From Chryseobacterium ginsenosidimutans (lineage in GTDB: Bacteria; Bacteroidota; Bacteroidia; Flavobacteriales; Weeksellaceae), in assembly GCF_030823405.1 (NCBI RefSeq), contig NZ_JAUSXC010000001.1:2029001-2093000 (forward strand): a DNA stretch of 64,000 nucleotides, in the 5' to 3' direction. Position numbers and translations under genes: made by a program. The notes under the pieces are model-generated. The model was not told the DNA's origin. It searched no databases and saw nothing but the letters and a program-made list of their open reading frames with translations. Shown one piece after another: positions 8,220-15,406 of this stretch; within the stretch, counting starts at the first letter, position 1; every line of letters starts with the position of its first letter.

Positions 8220-9140
8220 ATGATTAACACAAATTTCAAATCAATTTTAGATCTTTTAAAAGCCTTTCCAGACGAACAATCATGTATTGATCACTTGGAA
8301 AAATTAAGATGGAATGGTGATGTAGTTTCGCCATTTGATCCTACTTCTAAAGTCTATAATTGTAAAGGTAATAAATACCGCTGTAAAAATACAGGCAAAT
8401 ATTTCAATGTAAAAACGAATACCATTTTTGACAACACTAAATTAGGGTTGCAGAAATGGTTTTTAGCTATTTATATAGTCACGTCTCACAAAAAGGGAAT
8501 TTCTTCTCTACAGTTGGGGCGTGATTTGGATATTACTCAAAAATCTGCGTGGTTTATGTTGCAAAGAATCAGAAAATGTTTTGGAATTGAGAACAACAAC
8601 GATTTAGATAATGAAGTTGAAGCAGACGAAACATATATAGGCGGTAAGAATAAAAATCGCCACGCACATAAAAAAATAGATGGCTCACAAGGTAGAAGTG
8701 CAAAAGATAAGGTTCCTGTAGTTGGAATGGTTGAACGTGATGGAAAACTGAATGCCTACAAAGTAGAAGATGTAAAATCACATACTTTAACCAGAGAGAT
8801 AATAAATAACGTAAAAGAAAGTGCAAAACTTTATACTGATGAATGGTTGGGATATAAAGGAGTATCAAAAATTTATGATCACAGTATCGTAAAACATAAT
8901 CAAGCTGAATTTGTGAAAGGTAGAGTCCATACTAACACTATTGAGGGGTTTTGGTCTTTATTAAAGCGCGGGATATATGGGATTTATCATGCAACATCAA
9001 GAAAACATTTGCAGATGTATGTTGACGAATTCGTTTTCAGATACAACACGAGAAACCATACTACCGAAAACAGATTTAATTTACTACTTTTAAATCTACA
9101 AACTAAATTAACCTATAAAACACTTATCAATGTCAAATAA
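8220..9140 (+). CDS. IS1595-family (ISXO2-like) transposase
   Basis: A 306-residue transposase. The N-terminal region follows the zinc-ribbon layout of the family, but three of four expected cysteines are replaced: SPFD where CPxC is usual, and RCKNTGK where the second pair is usual. The DDE_Tnp_IS1595 catalytic core follows, with Asp in EADETYIGGK, Asp in LYTDEWLGYKG and Glu in TNTIEGFWSLLKRG, and the FRYNTR motif near the end. ATG 8220 is chosen because upstream in-frame codons overlap the promoter. It overlaps the P63C gene by 11 nt, so the two are probably translationally coupled. Confidence 0.92.
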   Translation: MINTNFKSILDLLKAFPDEQSCIDHLEKLRWNGDVVSPFDPTSKVYNCKGNKYRCKNTGKYFNVKTNTIFDNTKLGLQKWFLAIYIVTSHKKGISSLQLGRDLDITQKSAWFMLQRIRKCFGIENNNDLDNEVEADETYIGGKNKNRHAHKKIDGSQGRSAKDKVPVVGMVERDGKLNAYKVEDVKSHTLTREIINNVKESAKLYTDEWLGYKGVSKIYDHSIVKHNQAEFVKGRVHTNTIEGFWSLLKRGIYGIYHATSRKHLQMYVDEFVFRYNTRNHTTENRFNLLLLNLQTKLTYKTLINVK

Positions 9141-10098
9141 AAGAAAAATAGAACATGAAGGAGAGCTTATTTTAGGCGGAATGATTATACCTTGTTATGT
9201 TCTGGATGATGGAACAAGAGTTCTATCTGGAAGAGGCATGCAAGAGGCATTAAATATGGTGGATGATACTGAGGATAGTAAGCAAAAAGCGGGGACCAGA
9301 TTGAACCGATATTTAGAGCAAAAATCGCTACAGCCCTTTATTTATAGGGAAAAAGAGCCGGACCACTTTGAGCCAATTGAATGTTATAGGGGCGAACAAA
9401 AAATAAACGGATATGAGGCTACGGTTTTGGCGGATATTTGTGAAGCTTTTTTAGATGCAAGAAATAGTATAAAACTTTCAGCAAGACAAAAAATAATTGC
9501 GGACCAATGTGAGATATTAATTAGAGGATTTGCCAGGGTTGGTATTGTAGCACTGATTGATGAAGCTACAGGCTATCAATATGATAGAGAAAGATTTGAA
9601 CTACAAAAAATATTAAATACATATATTGCCGATGAAATTTTAAAATGGCAACTTACATTTACTGATGATTTCTACAAAGAAATTTATCGTTTATGGGGGC
9701 TTCCATTTATTCCAAAATATATAAAAAATAAACCTTCTTTCATTGGAAAACTAACTACAAAATATATTTATGAAATGCTACCAAAAGGTGTTTTAGATAA
9801 AATAAGAGAAAAAACAGGAAAAACAGAAAAAGGAAATTGGAGATATCAATGGCATAGAAATTTAACTCCAGAAATAGGAAGAGAGCATCTAAAAAAGCAG
9901 ATTATTGAGGTAACAACACTAATGTCTGTAGCCCAATCAAAGGAACAATTTGATAGTTTATTTCAACAAAAATATAATAAACAACCCATTCAATTAAAGT
10001 TAGAATTTGAAGAACAACCTGCACCCCCTAGAAAGTTATCAGATTTTGATGAAAAATTAAAAAAAGGGTTAGATTTTAATCCAAAAGACGAAAAATAA
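9130..10098 (+). CDS. P63C domain-containing protein (transposon passenger)
   Basis: A 322-residue basic cytoplasmic protein. The N-terminus reads GGMIIPCYVLDDGTRVLSGRG, and the centre carries the P63C signature: GYEATVLADICEAFLDARN, then ARQKIIADQCEILIRGFARVG, then DEATGYQYDR, then FYKEIYRLWG. The domain is of unknown function and occurs in phages and mobile elements. Its middle part reminds me of phage antirepressor-type domains, which is only a resemblance. Its start overlaps the end of the transposase, which suggests it moves with, and perhaps controls or assists, the transposase. Confidence 0.85.
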   Translation: MSNKRKIEHEGELILGGMIIPCYVLDDGTRVLSGRGMQEALNMVDDTEDSKQKAGTRLNRYLEQKSLQPFIYREKEPDHFEPIECYRGEQKINGYEATVLADICEAFLDARNSIKLSARQKIIADQCEILIRGFARVGIVALIDEATGYQYDRERFELQKILNTYIADEILKWQLTFTDDFYKEIYRLWGLPFIPKYIKNKPSFIGKLTTKYIYEMLPKGVLDKIREKTGKTEKGNWRYQWHRNLTPEIGREHLKKQIIEVTTLMSVAQSKEQFDSLFQQKYNKQPIQLKLEFEEQPAPPRKLSDFDEKLKKGLDFNPKDEK

Positions 10099-10103
10099 AA
10101 CTT

Positions 10104-10132
10104 TTGCAATTCTGAAACTTTAATTAGATTTG
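10104..10132 (+). promoter_or_regulatory. Promoter of the structured RNA
   Basis: TTG at 10104-10106, an 18-nt spacer and TAGATTTG at 10125-10132 match the Bacteroidota consensus exactly. The predicted transcription start is near 10138, a few bases after the P63C stop codon region and ahead of the folded segment. Confidence 0.7.
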
Positions 10133-10137
10133 CACTT

Positions 10138-10345
10138 CAAACTTTAACGAACAAAGCGTTAGCTGTTTATACTACCTCGTGGAATCTGGTAAATTCAAAA
10201 AATAGGTGTATATAAATTAGCGAATGCTCATGCAATAGGCGTGGGCTTTCCTGTTTATTTACCTATTGGCTTACCAGAGCCTCACGAGAAATAGATACGG
10301 TTAAGTCCCACGCTTTCTGTATTTATAACCTTTCATTTTGGGACT
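10138..10345 (+). ncRNA. Candidate structured RNA with pseudoknot (leader or small RNA)
   Basis: About 200 nt between the P63C gene and the membrane protein gene fold into nested helices I can pair by hand: CTCGTG 10176-10181 with CACGAG 10283-10288, CTGGTAA 10186-10192 with TTACCAG 10271-10277, and AATAGGT 10201-10207 with ACCTATT 10261-10267. Loop bases GCGTGGG (10239-10245) can pair with CCCACGC (10307-10313) outside the stem, forming a pseudoknot. AGTCCCA (10304-10310) can instead pair with TGGGACT (10339-10345), which excludes the pseudoknot. A small TAACG/CGTTA hairpin lies at the 5' end. The exclusive pairings 25 nt before an ATG resemble a cis-regulatory switch, but a free RNA is also possible. 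I do not recognise a known family. Confidence 0.65.
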
Positions 10346-10369
10346 GAGTGAAGAAAAGTTAATAAAAAA

Positions 10370-10747
10370 ATGAAAAGATTAAATGTCCCAATTTTATTTC
10401 TATTATCCCTAATTATTCAGATTATATTTTCATATTTATTTATCGGTAACAATCCTAAAATAAGCTTCTTTATTATAGCTGCCATATCCAATATTACATC
10501 AACATTTTTATCCTATTCAATGCTATATTACATAAGTAAAAGCAAAGATGAACACTCAAATGAATCAGAAATAAAAATAGGATTGACTACATTTTATTTT
10601 GTAATAACTAATGTATTTATGGTTTTTCTTTTTTTCTTAATTGATCAATCTTTTAATTTCCTCTATTTAATAGTAATAAATTCTATAATACTTACAGTCT
10701 ACGGCAGACAAATAATCAACAAAGAAATCAAACAACTAATCCCATGA
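10370..10747 (+). CDS. Small four-helix membrane protein (passenger)
   Basis: A 125-residue protein with four predicted transmembrane helices (about 7-25, 32-54, 72-92, 95-112) and short charged loops, the longest being SKDEHSNESEIK. I do not recognise a family. Its stop codon overlaps the next start as ATGA (10744-10747), so the two genes are translationally coupled. It lies directly downstream of the structured RNA, which may control it. With an ordinary four-helix layout and no catalytic motif, its function is open. Confidence 0.7.
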   Translation: MKRLNVPILFLLSLIIQIIFSYLFIGNNPKISFFIIAAISNITSTFLSYSMLYYISKSKDEHSNESEIKIGLTTFYFVITNVFMVFLFFLIDQSFNFLYLIVINSIILTVYGRQIINKEIKQLIP

Positions 10748-11367
10748 AAAAACTAATTACAATTTTTACATTGATCTTATCTGTATTTATTTACTCACAA
10801 GATGCTTATCAAAATGGATTCTCAGCAGGTTATAAATCAGGCTACTGTTATAATATTTTAGGATGTGTATCTCCTGCCGCTCCAATAGGATATAGGGATG
10901 TTAATAATAATTATCAAACAGGTTATAATAATGGATTTGTTAAGGGTCAACAAGATCAGGTATCACAGAATAGTTCTTATAACACAGGCGGAGTAAAGGG
11001 TCAGATAAAGCCAGCGATTTCAGACTTAGACTTAAATATAGATCCTAATAATATGCGACAGATGTGGGCAGATTATTATGAGAAAAGAAAGATTAAGAAA
11101 CAAGCCAAACTTGATAAAAAGAATAGACAAAATGAAATTTTAGCTCAAATAATAACAGATAAAACTATTGAAATAGCTAAAGAGATGGATAAGTTGAAAG
11201 ATAGGTTAAAATCTAAAAATATAAATGATAAAGAAATAGAAAATATCATATACGATTTGCATTATGAAAATCAAACAATTTATAATCAATACAAAATTAA
11301 GCCAGAAAAATATAGTGAATATTATGATGAATATCTAAAACTCAAAAATAAGATATTGAATATGTAA
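10744..11367 (+). CDS. Secreted protein with Tyr/Gly-rich N-terminal motif (passenger)
   Basis: A 207-residue protein with a signal peptide (about 1-18, cleavage after IYS). A repeated Gly/Tyr motif follows: AYQNGFSAGYKSGYCY, a Cys pair around CYNILGC, then QTGYNNGFVKGQQDQ. The second half is lysine-rich and probably helical or coiled (about 105-205). The YxNGFxxGYxxGYC motif recurs in small secreted Flavobacteria proteins of unknown function. It is coupled to the upstream membrane protein by an ATGA overlap, which suggests they work together at the envelope. Confidence 0.72.
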   Translation: MKKLITIFTLILSVFIYSQDAYQNGFSAGYKSGYCYNILGCVSPAAPIGYRDVNNNYQTGYNNGFVKGQQDQVSQNSSYNTGGVKGQIKPAISDLDLNIDPNNMRQMWADYYEKRKIKKQAKLDKKNRQNEILAQIITDKTIEIAKEMDKLKDRLKSKNINDKEIENIIYDLHYENQTIYNQYKIKPEKYSEYYDEYLKLKNKILNM

Positions 11368-11421
11368 ATAAATAAAATGAGTCCACTTAAATAAAGCAGA
11401 CCCATAAGAATTCTAATTTAC

Positions 11422-11452
11422 AAACTTTTCTCTATATGGGAAAAGTTTTTTT
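11422..11452 (+). terminator. Rho-independent terminator after the secreted passenger gene
   Basis: A 9-bp perfect stem, AAACTTTTC (11422-11430) with GAAAAGTTT (11440-11448), with a 9-nt loop and followed by T residues. It lies 55 nt after the secreted protein stop and closes the passenger transcript. Confidence 0.7.
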
Positions 11453-11484
11453 ATATCTTAGTGGAAACTAAAGACTTATAACTT

Positions 11485-11769
11485 ATGGACGATCAACAAG
11501 CAGAAAAAATTATCAGTAGATTAGATGATATTGATAATAAACTGATAACTCTATCAGATAAGCTAAGTGATGTTTTAGCGGCTCTCAAAAATTCAGATGA
11601 TAAACTTGACTATATTTCAAGAATTCATGAAACATTACAATCTATTGAGGAAATAATTAGATCTAGGACGAAAATTGCAGTTTCTTTGAAGTGGGATTGT
11701 AAAGTTAGAAAAATGTTACAAAACGATTTGTATTTAGCTCCTTTTAGTAGGGGCTTTATTTTTTCGTAG
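11485..11769 (+). CDS. Small coiled-coil protein inside the element
   Basis: A 94-residue ORF. Residues 1-60 are a strong amphipathic heptad-like helix (IISRLDDIDNKL, TLSDKLSDVLAALK). The C-terminal third (from about 65) is less convincing and is encoded partly by a terminator hairpin. The helix suggests a real small protein, perhaps with a decayed or replaced tail. A 66-residue ORF lies antisense over its 3' half. No family is recognised. Confidence 0.5.
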   Translation: MDDQQAEKIISRLDDIDNKLITLSDKLSDVLAALKNSDDKLDYISRIHETLQSIEEIIRSRTKIAVSLKWDCKVRKMLQNDLYLAPFSRGFIFS

Positions 11770-11825
11770 ATTTCTAATTCTTCTTTACTTAAATCTTTTA
11801 GGTAAGGATTTTTATATTCTGCCAT
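11625..11825 (-). CDS. Possible antisense small ORF near the element's right end
   Basis: A 66-residue frame whose first 30 residues look protein-like (MAEYKNPYLKDLSKEEL, then EIYEKIKPLLKG). The remainder is complementary to the coiled-coil ORF and less convincing. The two cannot both be fully conserved over the overlap. It may be the genuine small gene here with a truncated 3' end, or chance. Confidence 0.25.
   Translation of the reverse strand: MAEYKNPYLKDLSKEELEIYEKIKPLLKGAKYKSFCNIFLTLQSHFKETAIFVLDLIISSIDCNVS
11736..11764 (+). terminator. Terminator at the right end of the element
   Basis: AGCTCCT (11736-11742) pairs with AGGGGCT (11749-11755), seven pairs including one U-G, with a 6-nt loop and a following TTTATTTTTT. 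It overlaps the last codons of the coiled-coil ORF and would stop transcripts leaving the element. Confidence 0.6.
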
Positions 11826-11878
11826 AGCTTTATTTTTAAGCTAATTTACGGCAGATTTTATTTTTTGCACGTTTGCTT

Positions 11879-11901
11879 GTGTACAATGGTATATAGTTAC
11901 C
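11879..11901 (-). repeat. Right terminal inverted repeat of the IS1595-type element
   Basis: Its reverse complement starts GGTAACTATATA and matches the left end at 19 of 23 positions. The target duplication AAAATTAA follows immediately. Confidence 0.88.
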
Positions 11902-11909
11902 AAAATTAA
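11902..11909. repeat. Right copy of the 8-bp target duplication
   Basis: AAAATTAA, identical to 8128-8135 and directly abutting the right terminal repeat. Confidence 0.9.
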
Positions 11910-11915
11910 TTAAGG

Positions 11916-12416
11916 TTATTTATTAATGCCGATTTTCTTTAAGGCAATATTATTTAAATAGATGTCATGAGAATGGGTAAGCGATTCAACATCTTTGAAG
12001 GATTGAGATACAAAATCGTTTTTAGTGAAAGATAACTCAATGGATTCATCATACGATGCTACAATTCTTACTACAGAATAGCCATTGTAGGCAATTTTGA
12101 ATCCCACAAAAAGACATTTTTTTTCTGCTTTTTGATATAATTTGTATTCTTCAAGTTCTTTGTCATCAATATTATTGACAGATTTTTTGCTGTTCGTGCC
12201 AATAGATTTCCATTCCGGATAATTTTTCGGTTCTTTTAAAATGTTTCCCATTGAATCTACCGGAATAAACATTCCCAATGTAAGTTTCTTTTTTAAGAGA
12301 TTGGCATAATTATTCATCAAACTCAATGTTTGAAGATCGGCATATCCTTCATTCGAGTAATACTCAATAACGAAATCTGTCATGGGAATCAATTTGTGAG
12401 AGGCATTGATAGGCAT
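11916..12416 (-). CDS. Hypothetical protein
   Basis: A 166-residue soluble protein with no signal peptide or membrane segment. It is alpha/beta in character, with a lysine/glutamate-rich middle (about 95-110) and a stretch reading GFKIAYNGYSVVRIV (about 113-127). I do not recognise a family. Its stop lies 7 nt beyond the inserted element, so before insertion it sat immediately convergent to sdhC. Codon use is ordinary for the window. Confidence 0.72.
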   Translation of the reverse strand: MPINASHKLIPMTDFVIEYYSNEGYADLQTLSLMNNYANLLKKKLTLGMFIPVDSMGNILKEPKNYPEWKSIGTNSKKSVNNIDDKELEEYKLYQKAEKKCLFVGFKIAYNGYSVVRIVASYDESIELSFTKNDFVSQSFKDVESLTHSHDIYLNNIALKKIGINK

Positions 12417-12598
12417 ATTTGGTTTTTCTTGAGGTAAATTATATTTGTTCTTTTAAAGAAAGCGAAGATAAATAAATTGTTAAAAAGGATAAAATTATTT
12501 TGACTTCTTTACATGAAAGATATTTTTAAAAATAAAATCCCCGATTAGTATTTATTTCAAAAAGTCAGCGGCCTCGCTTGGGGAAGAACAATTCAGGT

Positions 12599-15406
12599 TT
12601 AATTACCAAATTTTTTCGAGTGTATTTTCTTCTCTTTTACTTTGATCACAAACTCAGGAAGTGTATAAAGTTCTCCTGCTTTTACTGAAAAGACGGCGCG
12701 TTCTGTCTCACAATATGTATTTTGGGGAAGTGTACTGATATTAAGTGAGGCCGTATAATTTCCGGTAGGTAAAAAAGCAATAAATTCGCCATCATCATCT
12801 GTATTTACCGTTTCAATTAAAACATTTTCCCGATAAATATTAAATACGATACCATTTGCTCTGGGATTGAAATCAACGGCTGTTTTATTGTCGAATTGAT
12901 ATTTTACATGTCCTGCCACAGTGCCGTTTTGATGAAGTGGGATCGCAATTTCAAAGGTGTATTGGCTGACATCCAATATTTGATCATCATAGTACCAACC
13001 TTCCTGGACAGACTGTTTTAAACGGTATTTTCCGAAAGGTACATTTTTATATGAAATTTTACCGTCGGCATAGGTTTTAAAGGCAATATTATTGATGTTA
13101 ATCAGATAATTTATAGCTGCTTGTTCGCCCGAATCAAATACATTGTTGTTGTTCTTGTCATAGAAAGCAAAAGCCTGAACATCAGATTTTTTCTTTGTGC
13201 TTAAAGTTGTTTTCTGTAGATTTAAGGTAACGCCCGCTTCAATGGTGAAAATATTGTTTCTGTTGTTTGCTGATGAATAGTTGTATAAAGATGAATTTAC
13301 AAAAAACTCATATACTCTTGTGTGCCACTTCAGATTGCAAAATGCTGAAGGTGACTCTCCGTAAATGTTATCATCTGTATAAGAAAGCCCGGATGTAACG
13401 CTTAATTTATCTTTAAAAACGCTGCTGCTGTAATAAACAGAAGTGCTGAGTTTTTTATATTTTTCATTTTTGTCGATGAGTTGGGAAAAAGCATATTCTG
13501 ATAAATAATAACTTCCTGACTGATATTGAGATGCAAAATTGATCTTTCGGTAATTATAATTGACAGTAAATTTTCCCTGAAACTGTTGATTTTCTTCATT
13601 CGGATATTGTGCAAATCCCAACTCAAAAGCCAAAACAACAGAATGTTTTCTGCTTTCACTGATCCAGTTGATGTTTTCTACAATTCTGTGAGCTTTAATA
13701 GAGAGATCGCTTTTTTGCAATTGAGGAAGAAAATTATTGTAAGAATTAGATTTCTCCAACTGATATTGATACGCAAAAGAATAACCGAACGATCCTTTTT
13801 TTGCTAAATTCAATCCGGCTTCCATTTTTACGTTGTCTGAAGAGAGTTGAGTGTTGTAAAAATAATATTTTGGTGAATAATTAGAATAAAAGGCATTAAC
13901 GAAAGCATAATGTTTTTTGAAGACCGTGAGATTGGCATTTTGCTGTATCTGCAGACTTCCTCTGCGGTTTCCGGGATAATAATCTGAACTGTAAAAGATA
14001 TTTCCGTTGAGATTTAATTTTTTTATAATTCCTGAATATTGAGATTCAAAGGCAAGAGAAGGCTTGGTAATTCCGTTTTGGTCATAAAAGCTCATTCCTC
14101 CGTATAGTTTTGATGTGGTCTGCCAAAGATTGTTGAAGCTGTGAGTAAGTTCGGTTCCTATCAAATGGTGTTTGGCTTTCTCGTAAGGATCATTTTTAAA
14201 TATATAAATTGATGAAAGGTTTCGGGAGAAATTATAGGGATTAAGAATTCCTTTGACATAAAAGCCGTATCCGTTTTTCAGAAACGAATTTCTTTCCAGC
14301 AAACTGAAACTTTGCTCAATGAAACCAACTTCAATTTTTTTGTCTTTAGCAGAATTCAGAAAACTGTATTCTATACCTCTTCCGAAAAGTGAAAGTTCCA
14401 GAAGTTTACTGACATTTCCAAGTGTAAATTCGCTTTTCTCGCGACGGTAAGAAATATAAGTATTATTGACTACGGGATCGCTCTGTGAATTCATCATGAA
14501 CATGTTTCCGTTGATGAAAATATATCCTGAAGAAACATTAAAACCACCGCTGCCTAAAATTTGATACATATTAAGATTATCTCCAACTCTGCGATAGCTT
14601 GTTGTGATTGAATTTTTAGTAGTACTTGCGAAACCACTTTGCTGCTCATCCTGAAACTTCTGTGTATTCGAAATACTCTGCACGGAAATCCTGTTAGTAC
14701 CGAATATTTCTTTGTCAGGATCTTTAAATCCGGTAACATTGATGTCAAAAATGCTTTGTTTCAGAAGTTCTTTTGATGGTAAAAAGCTGAATGTGAATAC
14801 AGAATCCTGTTGCGGACGTAATATTCCGTGCTTTTCGATAAAAAGGTTGCTGTCACTATGATTAGGAAGTTTAAAAACCAATGTCATCTGCTGCGTTCTG
14901 TTTCCCTTGTTGGAAACCTTGATCCTGATCTTTAAAGAATCCTGATTATTGTTTCTGAAAACCTGTGAAGTTTCGGCAATCATCTGCAAAAGACTGTTTT
15001 CATCTACTTTATGAGTTACCGTTTTTTCATTGATTTTCTGATCGTACTGATTGGTTAAAGTCAGATTAATATTTGCATCTCCCGCATCTGCATTATTACT
15101 GACAAAGAATTTAAGTGAGACAAATCTTCTTTCATTTTTCTGCAGATCAATTATAATTTCCTGTCCCAGAATAGATTTAAATCCTGCAGGAGTTGATATT
15201 TTTATTTTGCCTTTAAAATTTTCGGTCGTATTGTTATCTACAACAATTACCAGATCAATGATTTTTGATTCTGCATTGTATGATTTTTCATGAATATCAA
15301 ACAGGATATTCTCCGTTTTGTTTTGGGCCGACAAAAAAAGCGAACCAATCAATAGCAGAAAAGTCGTAAAATATTTTATAAAATTTTGGAAAGCAACAGA
15401 AAACAT
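12599..15406 (-). CDS. Usher-like outer-membrane protein with C-terminal SdrD-B/Cna-B-type domains
   Basis: A 935-residue protein with a signal peptide (about 1-27). It has an N-terminal beta-sandwich region (about 30-240, IDLVIVVDNNTTENFKGKI and similar strands), then a long stretch of alternating aromatic and polar strands (about 260-760) consistent with a large beta-barrel. The C-terminal beta domains include a calcium-loop-like DKNNNNVFDSGE and a VAGHVKYQFD domain. A periplasmic N-domain, barrel and two C-domains is the layout of fimbrial ushers. Together with a PapD-like chaperone and subunits in the same operon, I infer an usher-like secretion and assembly role. Sequence similarity to known ushers is not obvious. 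Its start overlaps the preceding stop by 1 nt. Confidence 0.7.
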   Translation of the reverse strand: MFSVAFQNFIKYFTTFLLLIGSLFLSAQNKTENILFDIHEKSYNAESKIIDLVIVVDNNTTENFKGKIKISTPAGFKSILGQEIIIDLQKNERRFVSLKFFVSNNADAGDANINLTLTNQYDQKINEKTVTHKVDENSLLQMIAETSQVFRNNNQDSLKIRIKVSNKGNRTQQMTLVFKLPNHSDSNLFIEKHGILRPQQDSVFTFSFLPSKELLKQSIFDINVTGFKDPDKEIFGTNRISVQSISNTQKFQDEQQSGFASTTKNSITTSYRRVGDNLNMYQILGSGGFNVSSGYIFINGNMFMMNSQSDPVVNNTYISYRREKSEFTLGNVSKLLELSLFGRGIEYSFLNSAKDKKIEVGFIEQSFSLLERNSFLKNGYGFYVKGILNPYNFSRNLSSIYIFKNDPYEKAKHHLIGTELTHSFNNLWQTTSKLYGGMSFYDQNGITKPSLAFESQYSGIIKKLNLNGNIFYSSDYYPGNRRGSLQIQQNANLTVFKKHYAFVNAFYSNYSPKYYFYNTQLSSDNVKMEAGLNLAKKGSFGYSFAYQYQLEKSNSYNNFLPQLQKSDLSIKAHRIVENINWISESRKHSVVLAFELGFAQYPNEENQQFQGKFTVNYNYRKINFASQYQSGSYYLSEYAFSQLIDKNEKYKKLSTSVYYSSSVFKDKLSVTSGLSYTDDNIYGESPSAFCNLKWHTRVYEFFVNSSLYNYSSANNRNNIFTIEAGVTLNLQKTTLSTKKKSDVQAFAFYDKNNNNVFDSGEQAAINYLININNIAFKTYADGKISYKNVPFGKYRLKQSVQEGWYYDDQILDVSQYTFEIAIPLHQNGTVAGHVKYQFDNKTAVDFNPRANGIVFNIYRENVLIETVNTDDDGEFIAFLPTGNYTASLNISTLPQNTYCETERAVFSVKAGELYTLPEFVIKVKEKKIHSKKFGN

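Larger units (their letters stand above)
8136..11901 (+). mobile_element. IS1595-type element with passenger genes (3,766 bp)
   Basis: The boundaries come from 23-bp imperfect terminal inverted repeats (8136-8158 and 11879-11901, 19 of 23 positions matching, outer bases GGYAACTATATA) flanked by an exact 8-bp duplication AAAATTAA. Inside are a DDE transposase, an overlapping P63C-domain gene, a promoter plus structured RNA, a membrane protein gene, a secreted protein gene, two terminators and a small ORF. Simple IS1595 elements are about 1 kb, so most of this one is cargo. Intact ends and duplication indicate a single and probably recent insertion, 31 bp after the sdhC stop codon. Confidence 0.9.

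Noticed and set aside
8104..11916. Insertion of the transposable element as cause of a broken sdhCAB operon
   Set aside because: Removing the element and one target copy places sdhC directly beside a convergent hypothetical gene, so sdhAB were already absent here.
12538..12584. TCCCC/GGGGA pairing after the usher-like gene as a terminator
   Set aside because: Only five pairs around a loop of nearly 40 nt; too weak to call although a T-rich stretch follows on the minus strand.
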